In this document: one piece after another, positions 48,932 through 57,580 of the stretch
Layout: each line of letters starts with the position of its first letter
Numbering within the stretch: position 1 is the stretch's first letter
From: Spirochaetia bacterium
Lineage (GTDB): Bacteria > Spirochaetota > Spirochaetia > Treponematales > Breznakiellaceae
DNA length: 64,000 nucleotides
Direction of reading: 5' to 3'
NCBI GenBank assembly: GCA_025997595.1
Contig: BNUU01000002.1
Location: 81,783 to 145,782, forward strand
The notes under the pieces: generated by a model
The model's database searches: none
Seen by the model: the letters and a program-made list of their open reading frames with translations, nothing else
What the model was told of the DNA's origin: nothing
Program-made: the position numbers and the translations under genes

Positions 48932-49276
48932 ATGGAGGCAAATGTAATTCTCTGCAAATGTTCACGGAATCATACCTTTGGGATGCGGGTGGAAAAACGC
49001 GGTCATGACTGGGTACGAACCTGGGCCTTCAGAATTGACGAAGCACGGGCCAGGCACGAAGGCTATGACACTGTTCAGATTAACGGAAGCCTTGATGCGG
49101 CGGATGGTTACCCCGGCTGCCCCTATTGCGGGGAGACCGGTTTTGCCCTGTGCCATTGCGGAAAAATGAATTGTTCAAGCGGGTTTGACGAGAATGAATT
49201 AACCTGCAACTGGTGCGGGGCGACAAGTACCTATTCTACTGCAGATAATTTTAATGTCAGTACGGATGGGGATTAA
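48932..49276 (+). CDS. TerY-C-like metal-binding protein
   Basis: The 114-residue protein has the zinc-ribbon pattern CPYCG ... FALCHCGKMNC ... LTCNWCG, which corresponds to the TerY-C metal-binding domain usually fused to the TerY vWA domain. Here it stands alone, 26 bases after the phosphatase gene. An N-terminal basic part with LCKCSRNHTFG may hold another Cys/His site. It likely completes the triad in trans. Confidence 0.8.
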   Translation: MEANVILCKCSRNHTFGMRVEKRGHDWVRTWAFRIDEARARHEGYDTVQINGSLDAADGYPGCPYCGETGFALCHCGKMNCSSGFDENELTCNWCGATSTYSTADNFNVSTDGD

Positions 49277-49286
49277 GGAGAAAGCA

Positions 49287-50768
49287 ATGAATACCAATTT
49301 GTTAGAGATAATAAAGAAACTCGTTTCTGAACAGGGTGCGGAAATACTTGACGACAGTAAGAAGGTAAACGCTTATCTGTCAGACATGGCCGCCAAGGAA
49401 CCGAAACCCCAGCGTATGGCCCTTGTTAAATGCCTTATGTATGGCTTCCATACGGAATTACAGAAAACGAATTCGGAAGATGATCGCCAGCGTTGTAAAA
49501 ACCGGCTTGCTCAAAAATTGTTTGACGATGAAGGGCTGGATATAACTCTTGCAAAAGATACACTGGATTTACTGGAAGCGGTGTTGTTTGGGATGGTAGC
49601 GGAAACACCACAACAAAAATCAGCGCCGACGCCAATTCCGGAACCATCATCGCAGCCCGCTCCTCAACCTATACCACCCCCAATATTGGTAACCGGATCG
49701 CCACTACAAATCTCGCCAAAGGTTAAATATACAAAACGAAATGTGCTGATTGCGTGTGCCGCAGTAGCAATCGTAATTGCTGGATTTTTTGTCATAAGAA
49801 ATGGGATTGTGACAGGACATATTGCACAAGGAGTAATCTATTTTGAAGAAAGATCTTGGGATAGTGCAATAGACGAATTCAGTAAGGCTATAAAAATAAA
49901 CCCAAATAACAGCGATGCCTATAGTTGGCGCGGCATTTCGTATTCCAACAAAGATCAAAATGATTTAGCCATCGCTGACCAAACAAGGGCAATCAAACTT
50001 AACTCAAAAAATGTCAGGGCATTTAGTAGGCGAGGTTTAGTTTATGCTGAAATAGGCGATAAATATTTAGCTATTGCAGATTTACAGGAAGCATTACGGC
50101 TTGCCCCAAACGATCCACGTATTTTGAATAATTGTGTGTATATTTATAAAGCATTAGGTGAATTTGAATTAGCTATTTCAATTTCTACCGCAGCTATCCG
50201 CCTTGATCCCACTGATGCTGATTATTATTACACTCGTGGCTTGGCATGTTATGATAACAGTCAATACGATGCAGCTATTGCGGATTTCAATGAGGCTATA
50301 AAGATAGAGCCAAATTTCACCCTGGCTTATTATTGGCGTGGTAGATCGTATTATTATAAACGTGATTATAATCAGGTTATTGTGGATCACACTCAAGTAA
50401 TCAAAATTGATCCGGATTTAACCGATGCCTATTACTGGCGTGGAAGATCATATTATTTCAATGATAATTATGATCAGGCGATATCTGACCAAACCCAAGC
50501 AATAAAAATTGCCCCTGATTTTGCCGAAGCTTACTATTATCGTGGTGATGCATATAGAATGAAAGGTCAGACTGATACGGCAATTAGTGATTTAACCGAA
50601 GCAATCAGACTGAACCCAAATTATGCCAATGCTTATGCTTCTCGTGGTGCAGTATATAGTCGAAAAGGTCAGACTACATTGGCGATACAAGACTTGGAGA
50701 AAGCATTACAGTTAGAGCCAAATAACAATTGGGCGAAAGATCGGTTAAGAGAAATTAGGGGGTGGTAA
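49287..50768 (+). CDS. N-domain + TPR membrane protein
   Basis: The start at 49287 has AAGGAG upstream. Residues 1-105 are the shared N-domain of this island (MNTNLLEIIKKLVSEQGAEI, KEPKPQRMALVKCLMYGFH, DTLDLLEAVLFG). A proline-rich linker (SAPTPIPEPSSQPAPQPIPP) and a membrane helix at about 152-172 follow. About nine TPRs fill the rest (GRSYYFNDNYDQAISDQTQ). Cytoplasmic N-domain and outer TPRs are expected. It is the first of six proteins with this N-domain. Confidence 0.85.
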   Translation: MNTNLLEIIKKLVSEQGAEILDDSKKVNAYLSDMAAKEPKPQRMALVKCLMYGFHTELQKTNSEDDRQRCKNRLAQKLFDDEGLDITLAKDTLDLLEAVLFGMVAETPQQKSAPTPIPEPSSQPAPQPIPPPILVTGSPLQISPKVKYTKRNVLIACAAVAIVIAGFFVIRNGIVTGHIAQGVIYFEERSWDSAIDEFSKAIKINPNNSDAYSWRGISYSNKDQNDLAIADQTRAIKLNSKNVRAFSRRGLVYAEIGDKYLAIADLQEALRLAPNDPRILNNCVYIYKALGEFELAISISTAAIRLDPTDADYYYTRGLACYDNSQYDAAIADFNEAIKIEPNFTLAYYWRGRSYYYKRDYNQVIVDHTQVIKIDPDLTDAYYWRGRSYYFNDNYDQAISDQTQAIKIAPDFAEAYYYRGDAYRMKGQTDTAISDLTEAIRLNPNYANAYASRGAVYSRKGQTTLAIQDLEKALQLEPNNNWAKDRLREIRGW

Positions 50769-50891
50769 GATGGTATAAGCAATGAAAAAAATATTGCAAT
50801 AAGTGATGGCTCATGTAGCAGGAGTTAGATGTGAAATATTGTAGTGTGCTGTTTTTTGCACCGGAGCTAGATGTCTAATAGGAGGACTATA

Positions 50892-51647
50892 ATGTCAGTT
50901 AGCAATGAATATATTATTCATTATACAAAGAAGATGGACACCCTTGAATCAATCATTTTGGACAGGGCATTTAAGGTGTGTTATTGCCATGAGACAATTA
51001 GTGCAGAAAATGAATCACAGGTAGGTTTTCTTGATTCTAAAGTGCCAATGGTTTGTTTTACGGACATACCATTTTCAGAGACAAAAAAACATCCATCAAG
51101 TTATGGGTCTTATGGCATAGGCTTTACAAAAAAATGGGCGCTTGTCCATAAACTCAATCCAGTTACGTACATGGCGAAAGAGTCCAGTTTGATTTGGTCA
51201 GTTAAGGAATTAGAAAAAATTTTGGTTAAACCCTTTCTTGATAAACCTAAAATATCGAAAAATGATCCGAATCAGTATAGGGAATTATTAAAGCACTATA
51301 ATCATCTTCTTGGATATATTAAAAATTATGAAGGTTATAACTCATATACCAAAGAAAATGATTTTTCATTTTATAATGAACGAGAATGGCGGTATACTCC
51401 TTCAGAGGGAGATGCGATGAAGCTTTTTACGAGAGAGAAAGATTATAGGGAGAGGCCAGATTTGTATAATAATCTGGCTGAGAAATATTCTCTAATATTT
51501 TGTATTGGCGACATTGCCAGAATTATTCTAAAACAAGAGTCAGAAAAATCGTCGTTTTTAGATAACTTAAAGCAGAAGGGTATCCAAGATACGGACTTGG
51601 AACTTATCAGAAAAAAAATAATAACTGTTGAAAATAGTTTTACTTAA
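50892..51647 (+). CDS. AbiGi-like (abortive infection) protein
   Basis: The start at 50892 has GGAGGA seven bases upstream (251 residues). The pattern resembles the AbiGi family of phage abortive-infection systems: IIHYTKKMDTLESIILDRAF near the start, KVPMVCFTDIPFSETKKHP, SSYGSYGIGFTKKWAL and FYNEREWRYTP. Its partner AbiGii is not visible next to it. It lies between two N-domain genes, so it may be an effector or an inserted defence gene. More A+T-rich than its neighbours. Confidence 0.72.
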   Translation: MSVSNEYIIHYTKKMDTLESIILDRAFKVCYCHETISAENESQVGFLDSKVPMVCFTDIPFSETKKHPSSYGSYGIGFTKKWALVHKLNPVTYMAKESSLIWSVKELEKILVKPFLDKPKISKNDPNQYRELLKHYNHLLGYIKNYEGYNSYTKENDFSFYNEREWRYTPSEGDAMKLFTREKDYRERPDLYNNLAEKYSLIFCIGDIARIILKQESEKSSFLDNLKQKGIQDTDLELIRKKIITVENSFT

Positions 51648-51668
51648 TAGGAATAAAGGAGTTTTATC

Positions 51669-52667
51669 ATGAACACAAATTTGCTCGCCGCCATCAAGCA
51701 GCTCACCACCGACCAAGGCGAAGGCATCCTCGCCGACAGCAAACAAGTCAACGCCCGGTTATCCGACATAGCCGCCAGGGAACCCAAACCCCAGCGCATG
51801 GCCTTTGTCAGATGCCTTATGTATGGCTTCCAAACAGATCTGAAAAACACCCAGGCCCCCGGACGGGTAGCTTGTAAGGCCCGGCTTGCTCAAAAATTGC
51901 GTGACGAGGAAGGCATGGACCAAACCCTTGCCAATGACACACTGGATCTGCTGGAAATGGTGCTCTTTGGAAGTGTCTCCGGTATACCGAAACCGGCTCC
52001 CCGGCCTGTTCCGCAGCCCGCTCCAATACCGGCGGCTCCTCCGCCGAAACCAGTGCCTGCATCTATTCCGGCTAATGTTCCGGCGTCAAATCCGCCACCC
52101 GGCGGGTCAAGTATATTTTGTTTTAATTGCGGAGAAAAGCTGGAAGACGGCGCGAAATTTTGTCCTAAATGTGGAGCCATGGTTGACGAAAGTACCGGCG
52201 TACCAGCCCGGCCCATATACCAGCAGCCGTTCCAGCCGCAAATTAATACAGTACCCCCGCCGGTATACCAACAGCCGGCGCCCCCGGCACCAAAGAGAAG
52301 CGGCTGGCAATGCTTTTGTGATGTCGTAAAAAAGTATGCAGTATTCTCAGGCCGGGCGCGGCGTGCGGAATATTGGTTTTTTGTATTATTTTACAATATT
52401 TTTAACATCGCAGCCCTTGTCCTGGACAATCTGTTGGGTTTTGATCCGGTCCTTTCCGGATGGGCCGCAACTTATGGCGGTCCCCTCCAATTCATTTTAA
52501 TGATTGCGTTATTTTTGCCCGGTTGGGGAGCCGTGGTAAGGCGTTTCCATGATGTGGATAAACGGGCCTGGTTTGCTCTTGTTCCCATTTATGGCATCAT
52601 TCTCTTGTTCTACGCCGGTACGCCGGGGCCGAACCGTTTTGGCCCTGACCCCAAACAATCAAATTAA
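51669..52667 (+). CDS. N-domain + zinc ribbon + DUF805 membrane protein
   Basis: The 332-residue protein has the shared N-domain (1-105), a proline-rich linker, a zinc ribbon at about 154-180 (CFNCGEKL, FCPKCGAM) and a C-terminal DUF805 domain with about four helices (FSGRARRAEYWFFVLFYNI, GAVVRRFHDVDKRAWFALVP, PGPNRFGPDPK). DUF805 proteins are small inner-membrane proteins of unknown role. The fusion places the N-domain at the membrane by another route than a single helix. AAAGGAG precedes the start. Confidence 0.85.
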   Translation: MNTNLLAAIKQLTTDQGEGILADSKQVNARLSDIAAREPKPQRMAFVRCLMYGFQTDLKNTQAPGRVACKARLAQKLRDEEGMDQTLANDTLDLLEMVLFGSVSGIPKPAPRPVPQPAPIPAAPPPKPVPASIPANVPASNPPPGGSSIFCFNCGEKLEDGAKFCPKCGAMVDESTGVPARPIYQQPFQPQINTVPPPVYQQPAPPAPKRSGWQCFCDVVKKYAVFSGRARRAEYWFFVLFYNIFNIAALVLDNLLGFDPVLSGWAATYGGPLQFILMIALFLPGWGAVVRRFHDVDKRAWFALVPIYGIILLFYAGTPGPNRFGPDPKQSN

Positions 52668-52681
52668 TAAGGAAGATAGAT

Positions 52682-53260
52682 ATGTTTTGTACAAGTTGCG
52701 GTGCAAAAATAGCCGATGGCGTAAAATTCTGTAGCAAGTGCGGTAAACCGGTACGGATGCCCCCTGCATCACAGGGCACGCCGCCTGTCGTGCCGGTAAT
52801 ACCCCCTGCTTATCAACCGGGGGCGCCATTACAGCAGATAAACATCGCGGTCCCAATACAGCAAACAGTACCGCAGCCAGTACCAAAAACCAAATGGGAA
52901 GTCTCGCGGGTTGTCATTGGAATAATGTCCATGGTGTTATTTTTTCTTTTTCAAATTCAATCCTGTGCGGCAAGCGCCGGGGAATTGGTTCAGTCAATTT
53001 TTTCCGACGATGCAGGGACAAGCGGATCAACCGGTTATATTGTCTCATTCTTTTTCCTGATTGCGGGAATTGTAAGTATTGTCTGTCGTAAAAGCAAAGG
53101 CGGAGCAATAGCATCCGGGGTAATTTATTTATTCTGCGGATTCGCCACAGTGGGTGAAGATTTTTCATACTTTACCGATTTGGCGTTTTATTGTTTCCTT
53201 TCATTTGTCTTTGCGGGAATCATGATTATTGGCGGTTTTGCACAAAGGAGATCATTATAA
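52682..53260 (+). CDS. Zinc ribbon membrane protein
   Basis: The 192-residue protein opens with a zinc ribbon (MFCTSCGAKIADGVKFCSKC) almost the same as that in the gene before, followed by a linker and about four helices from residue 80 on. It lacks the N-domain, so it may pair with the DUF805 protein. Its stop shares one base with the next start. Confidence 0.7.
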   Translation: MFCTSCGAKIADGVKFCSKCGKPVRMPPASQGTPPVVPVIPPAYQPGAPLQQINIAVPIQQTVPQPVPKTKWEVSRVVIGIMSMVLFFLFQIQSCAASAGELVQSIFSDDAGTSGSTGYIVSFFFLIAGIVSIVCRKSKGGAIASGVIYLFCGFATVGEDFSYFTDLAFYCFLSFVFAGIMIIGGFAQRRSL

Positions 53261-54366
53261 TGAATACCACATTATTGGACACCATTAAAAAACTTGTCTC
53301 CGATCAGGGAGCGGAAATCCTTAACGACAGCAAGAAGGCAAACGCCTATTTGTCCGATTTGGCCGCCAAAGAGCCAAAGCCACAGCGCATGACACTGGTG
53401 AAATGTCTTGAATACGGTTTTCATACCGAATTGCAAAACACCCAGGCCGACGAACGGGAGCGGTGCAAGAACCGTCTTGCCCAAAGACTGCACGATGAGG
53501 AAGGCACCGATTTAGGCTTGTGCAAGGATAGTCTTGATTTATTGGAAGCGGTGTTAATGGCGCAAATGCCGGTAGTGGAAGAAGTGCCTGCGGAACCGGA
53601 AGAAGCCACATCGGAAACACCAGCGCCGGAAAGTACCGCAGATGAAGGGGCTTTTGATCAAATAGCGACTTATATACAGGCGGTTAAAGACAGGGATGTT
53701 AAAATTGCCGAGCTGGAAAATGAAGTTTCAAAATTCAATACAATGAAAACTGAGCTTGTCGATGAATCAGAAACGAAAAAACTACTGAAAGGATGGCTGG
53801 TTGCCTTTATTTTTATCAGCATTATTGCGGTGATTGCGGGGGTGCATCAATACAATAAAGAGTCTATTCGTGCCGGATCTTTGTATTACCAGCTCAATCA
53901 ATTACAGAGCCAATATAATACATTGCAGACTAATGATAACCAGTTGAATGGACAATATAATGCGTTGCAGACTAGTTACAGCTGGTTATTATCAAATTGG
54001 ATAGTTCGTATTGATTCAATATCAGTGGGGAATTGGGGTAATAATAGTTGGATTACACCGCCAGGGGGTACACTGACAGCAACACAAATGCGGTATCTTA
54101 TGCCAAAGATAGTATACACATCATTGATAAGCGACAATTTTTCGCTTGATGTTAATATAATTGGACCAGATGGGACAATAATAAAGAATAATGCAAATAC
54201 ATACACACATTCTAGTGTATATAGAATTAACAAAGGCGAGAGGCAGTCACTTGAGTTGTTGGGTTGGGGTTCAGCAAATAAGAGTACATATTCCGCCGGT
54301 ACATATACTATAGAAGTCTGGTACAAGGGCGTGTGTCTGAAATCTGCAAAGGTTCAACTCAATTAA
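53260..54366 (+). CDS. N-domain + coiled coil + beta-sandwich membrane protein
   Basis: AAAGGAG lies upstream of the 53260 start (368 residues). The shared N-domain (1-105) is followed by an acidic linker, a short coiled coil, a membrane helix at about 176-196, an outer coiled coil (YQLNQLQSQYNTLQTNDN) and a beta-sandwich end (IIGPDGTIIKNN, AGTYTIEVWYKGVCLKSAKV). It could be the sensor of the family, since the outer domain resembles ligand-binding Ig-like folds. That role is inference. Confidence 0.78.
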   Translation: MNTTLLDTIKKLVSDQGAEILNDSKKANAYLSDLAAKEPKPQRMTLVKCLEYGFHTELQNTQADERERCKNRLAQRLHDEEGTDLGLCKDSLDLLEAVLMAQMPVVEEVPAEPEEATSETPAPESTADEGAFDQIATYIQAVKDRDVKIAELENEVSKFNTMKTELVDESETKKLLKGWLVAFIFISIIAVIAGVHQYNKESIRAGSLYYQLNQLQSQYNTLQTNDNQLNGQYNALQTSYSWLLSNWIVRIDSISVGNWGNNSWITPPGGTLTATQMRYLMPKIVYTSLISDNFSLDVNIIGPDGTIIKNNANTYTHSSVYRINKGERQSLELLGWGSANKSTYSAGTYTIEVWYKGVCLKSAKVQLN

Positions 54367-54381
54367 TTTGGAGATTCCGCT

Positions 54382-55545
54382 ATGAATACAAGTTTGTGTG
54401 ATATTATCAAAAAACTCGTTTCCGAACAGGGTACAGATGTACTTAACGACAGCAAAAAGGTAAATGCCTATTTGTCTGATTTAGCTGCCAAAGAGCCGAA
54501 GCCCCAGCGCATGGCCTTTGTTAAATGCCTGATGTACGGCTTCCATACCGAATTACAGAAAACAAGTATTGAAGATCGCCAGCGTTGTAAGAACCGCCTT
54601 GCTCAAAAATTGTTTGACGATGAAGGGTTAGATATATCTCTTTCAAGGGATACTCTGGATTTGTTGGAAGCAGTATTATTTGAAACAGTGACTGAAACTT
54701 CGCAATCAGAACCCTCTCCTGTAGTAGAGGTTCCATCAGTACTAATAGGAAAAGTAACACCTACGCCAGATGTTCATGAGGCGTCACCTGCACGGTTAAC
54801 ATCGTCACCGATAACCGCACCCGATACACCTACGCAAGCCCCGCATCCCCCAAAAAGCCACGCAGCACGAAATTTGATTATTGTAGCTATTGGTATTTTT
54901 GCAATATTGGGATTTGCAATATTTGTAACAACGGTGAATAACAGTAATCAGTCGCAATCTACTGCGGAAACATTTTTCCTTAAAGGTTATACTCTTTCTA
55001 CCGCTGGTAATTATGACCAAGCAATAGTGGAATATAGTGAAGCAATACAGCGTGTCCCTAATGACGCATATTTTCTCAATATGCGTGCATATACTTATGA
55101 TTGTATAGGGCAATTTGATAAAGCTCTAATTGATGCAAACAAATCATTACAATTACAGCCAAATGACTCTCATGCACTTGACACCCGTGCAACTGCCTAT
55201 CGTGGATTGGGAGATTATCAAAAAGCACTTGCAGATTATAATGAATCTATCAGACTTAATCCTAATAGCGCCGAAGTCTTGAATAATCGTTCATATTTAT
55301 ATGCTTTGATGGGAAATGAATCTGCTAGTGGTGCAGACGAAGATAAAGCAATACAGATGGACCGAAATATGGCAGCGCAAGCTGCTGTGGTCGCTGGTAC
55401 TGCGAATCATTATCAAGGGAATTATGAGGGAGCAATAATTCTCTATAACCATGCTCTTAGCATTGATCCTGATGACAAGATGACCAAGAAGATATTGGAA
55501 CTTCGCAGGCAAGCGGAAGCAAATAAATGGGAGAATCACTTTTGA
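54382..55545 (+). CDS. N-domain + TPR membrane protein (short)
   Basis: The 387-residue protein has the N-domain (1-105), a linker, a membrane helix at about 164-185 and about five TPRs. Its C-terminus (DPDDKMTKKILELRRQAEANK) looks complete. It is related to the 49287 gene but with fewer repeats, and a TPR remnant follows it, so it may have been shortened by recombination. Confidence 0.82.
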   Translation: MNTSLCDIIKKLVSEQGTDVLNDSKKVNAYLSDLAAKEPKPQRMAFVKCLMYGFHTELQKTSIEDRQRCKNRLAQKLFDDEGLDISLSRDTLDLLEAVLFETVTETSQSEPSPVVEVPSVLIGKVTPTPDVHEASPARLTSSPITAPDTPTQAPHPPKSHAARNLIIVAIGIFAILGFAIFVTTVNNSNQSQSTAETFFLKGYTLSTAGNYDQAIVEYSEAIQRVPNDAYFLNMRAYTYDCIGQFDKALIDANKSLQLQPNDSHALDTRATAYRGLGDYQKALADYNESIRLNPNSAEVLNNRSYLYALMGNESASGADEDKAIQMDRNMAAQAAVVAGTANHYQGNYEGAIILYNHALSIDPDDKMTKKILELRRQAEANKWENHF

Positions 55546-55613
55546 CAGAAGTAATACTTTGTGAGTTTCTTGAGTATATTCGTTGTAATCTGCTCAATAT
55601 ATTAACATTGGTA

Positions 55614-55730
55614 GTCGCCTATAGCGGGGAAGGTCAAAAAACATTGGCGATACAGGACTTAGTAAAGACGGTTCAGCTTGACCAGAACGATAAATGGGCA
55701 AATGATAACTTGAGAAGCATAAGGGAGTAG
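55614..55730 (+). pseudogene. C-terminal TPR remnant
   Basis: From about 55617 the frame reads AYSGEGQKTLAIQDLVKTV and ends WANDNLRSIRE, closely matching the last repeat of the 49287 gene (YSRKGQTTLAIQDLEKAL ... WAKDRLREIRG). The codons before it (from 55527, overlapping the previous gene) look random. It is the leftover end of a TPR gene. Confidence 0.7.
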
Positions 55731-55736
55731 TGAGCA

Positions 55737-56306
55737 ATGAATTTATATGACTTTTTATATGTTTGTTTAAAGGAAAAATTGCTAACCATCCATACGGTTA
55801 TAGCAATAGGATTATTTGTGTTACCTGTTTGGCCATTATTGTTTTGCCTGGTTTCAAAGCTACAATCATTAAAATTGGATAAAACTGGTATTGAGATTAA
55901 TGTCCAAGCGACAGAAAAACGGAACTGGTTCAATTTTTTTAGAAGAAACAACCCACCGGCTATCTTGAAAAATAACGATAAACAACGCAGAGAAAGATGG
56001 TATTTTTCTAACGCGGCATTTTATCTGGGACAAGGTAATGATAATTTACATTATTTCATTGGGTACTTTGGACACGGTCTTCCTACTGGATATAAGCAAA
56101 TTTCAGTGGAATGTGAAACAATCATTGGGGTAGATTGGGATAATACACCGCAGTGGAATCAAGCATTTGAACAGGTAAAAACTAGCCGCCATCTGACTTT
56201 TGAGAAAATACCCCCAAATTACTCAGGAAACGGTATACGCAATAACAGAATGTTACATGGTATTTATGCTTGTGAGAATGATATATCAAAAGAATTCTCT
56301 GATTGA
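55737..56306 (+). CDS. One-helix membrane protein, unknown
   Basis: The 189-residue protein has a membrane helix at about 18-42, a basic stretch (ATEKRNWFNFFRRNN) and a soluble part rich in aromatic residues (YFIGYFGHGLPTGYKQISVE). Low G+C compared with the left half of the window. No family is recognised. Its position between N-domain genes and next to a possible nuclease suggests an immunity or partner protein. Confidence 0.6.
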   Translation: MNLYDFLYVCLKEKLLTIHTVIAIGLFVLPVWPLLFCLVSKLQSLKLDKTGIEINVQATEKRNWFNFFRRNNPPAILKNNDKQRRERWYFSNAAFYLGQGNDNLHYFIGYFGHGLPTGYKQISVECETIIGVDWDNTPQWNQAFEQVKTSRHLTFEKIPPNYSGNGIRNNRMLHGIYACENDISKEFSD

Positions 56307-56371
56307 TTTGTGGAATATACCCTCTGCGGGTATGTGGGGATAAGATTTAGGTTTTAATTTCGGAGGAAAAT

Positions 56372-56881
56372 ATGGGTATAACTAGCTATACTTGTGACTA
56401 TTGCGGTGGCTATTATGGGGAAGTTGCTAAAAAAGAAACATCCGGTAAAACCACGGCACATCATATACCTGCCAATTCAGCGATAAATAATGGATTGGGA
56501 TTTATTGAGAACAAAAAAAATGGTGATACCCCTGCTATACTTATGGATTATGCGGATCATGCACTTACTCAAAGCTATCAACATAATAATGATAAATATG
56601 GAAAAGTACAGGCAGAATTGATCAGAAATGGAGAAATAGCTAAAGCGATAAAAATGGATTATGATGATATTTTAAATATCCAAGTTCAACAAAGATTAGG
56701 AGAAAAATATAACAAAGGTCTGCATCAAGCAATATCACATTTATATAATCTTTTAAGTGATTCAAAAGAAGATTTATTACAAAATCATGGTGATATTTGT
56801 AATGATGTGTTCCTAAAGTCTTACGATAATCCAGAGAGTATTGAACTAGTAAAGAAATTATTGAAATCATTAGAAGGATGA
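56372..56881 (+). CDS. Possible HH-motif nuclease or polymorphic-toxin-like protein
   Basis: The 169-residue protein has an N-terminal CDYCGG (possible metal site) and then TAHHIPANSAINNG ... GDTPAILMDYADHALTQSYQ. The HHIPA-x-S and PAI-M-x2-ADH-x-LT pattern recalls C-terminal toxin domains of polymorphic toxins that end large secreted proteins. A helical part follows. GGAGG lies upstream. No signal or carrier domain is visible. It might instead be a metal-binding regulator. Confidence 0.5.
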   Translation: MGITSYTCDYCGGYYGEVAKKETSGKTTAHHIPANSAINNGLGFIENKKNGDTPAILMDYADHALTQSYQHNNDKYGKVQAELIRNGEIAKAIKMDYDDILNIQVQQRLGEKYNKGLHQAISHLYNLLSDSKEDLLQNHGDICNDVFLKSYDNPESIELVKKLLKSLEG

Positions 56882-56886
56882 AAACT

Positions 56887-57564
56887 ATGAACCAAAATCT
56901 GCTCGCCGCTATCAAACAACTTATCGCCGAGCAAGGAGAAACCATCCTTGCCGACACCAAGCGTGTCAACGCCTATCTATCCGACATGGCAACCAAAGAA
57001 CCGAAACCCCAGCGCATGGCCTTTGTCAAATGCCTCATGTATGGCTTTCAAGCAGAATTGAAAAATACATCCCCGGATGAACGGGTACGCTGTAAAAATC
57101 GGCTTGCCCAAAAGTTGTTTGACGAGGAAGGCATAGACGCAACATTGGCAAAGGATACGCTTGATTTACTGGAAGCAGTATTGTTTGGAACAGTCTCTGC
57201 CTCGCCAGAGCCAGAAAGTATACCGTCCCCGGCAGTTCCCACTCCACCATTAATAGAGGGATTGTCATCTGCCTGGTTTTTCCCACCGGGAATAACATAT
57301 AGTTCGGAAAAGATGGATGGAAAATTTCAATTGACGCAACATAGCATAAAATTCGTTCCTAGCCGTTTTTGGAGTATTGGTGCATATGGAAAAAATGACA
57401 CCGTAGAAATTGAATTATCTGCCATAGTTTCAGTCCAGAAGGCAAAATCACTTTTACCAACTATTGAAATTCAGGCAAATAGTGGCCATATTCTAAAAAT
57501 TTCAGGTTATGGCAAGGTAAACGAAGTTTTTGAGCTATTACGCGAAAAACTAGGCGCCAAGTAA
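56887..57564 (+). CDS. N-domain + PH/GRAM-like protein
   Basis: The start at 56887 has GAAGG upstream and aligns with the other MNT/MNQ starts (225 residues). N-domain at 1-105 (MNQNLLAAIKQLIAEQGETI, LDLLEAVLFGTV). The C-terminal 100 residues are a single beta-rich domain with a final helix (FQLTQHSIKFVPSRF, VEIELSAIVSVQKAK, VNEVFELLREKLG), the layout of PH/GRAM-like lipid or protein-binding folds. It has no membrane helix, the only N-domain member that looks fully soluble. Confidence 0.8.
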   Translation: MNQNLLAAIKQLIAEQGETILADTKRVNAYLSDMATKEPKPQRMAFVKCLMYGFQAELKNTSPDERVRCKNRLAQKLFDEEGIDATLAKDTLDLLEAVLFGTVSASPEPESIPSPAVPTPPLIEGLSSAWFFPPGITYSSEKMDGKFQLTQHSIKFVPSRFWSIGAYGKNDTVEIELSAIVSVQKAKSLLPTIEIQANSGHILKISGYGKVNEVFELLREKLGAK

Positions 57565-57580
57565 TGAGACGAGATAAACT

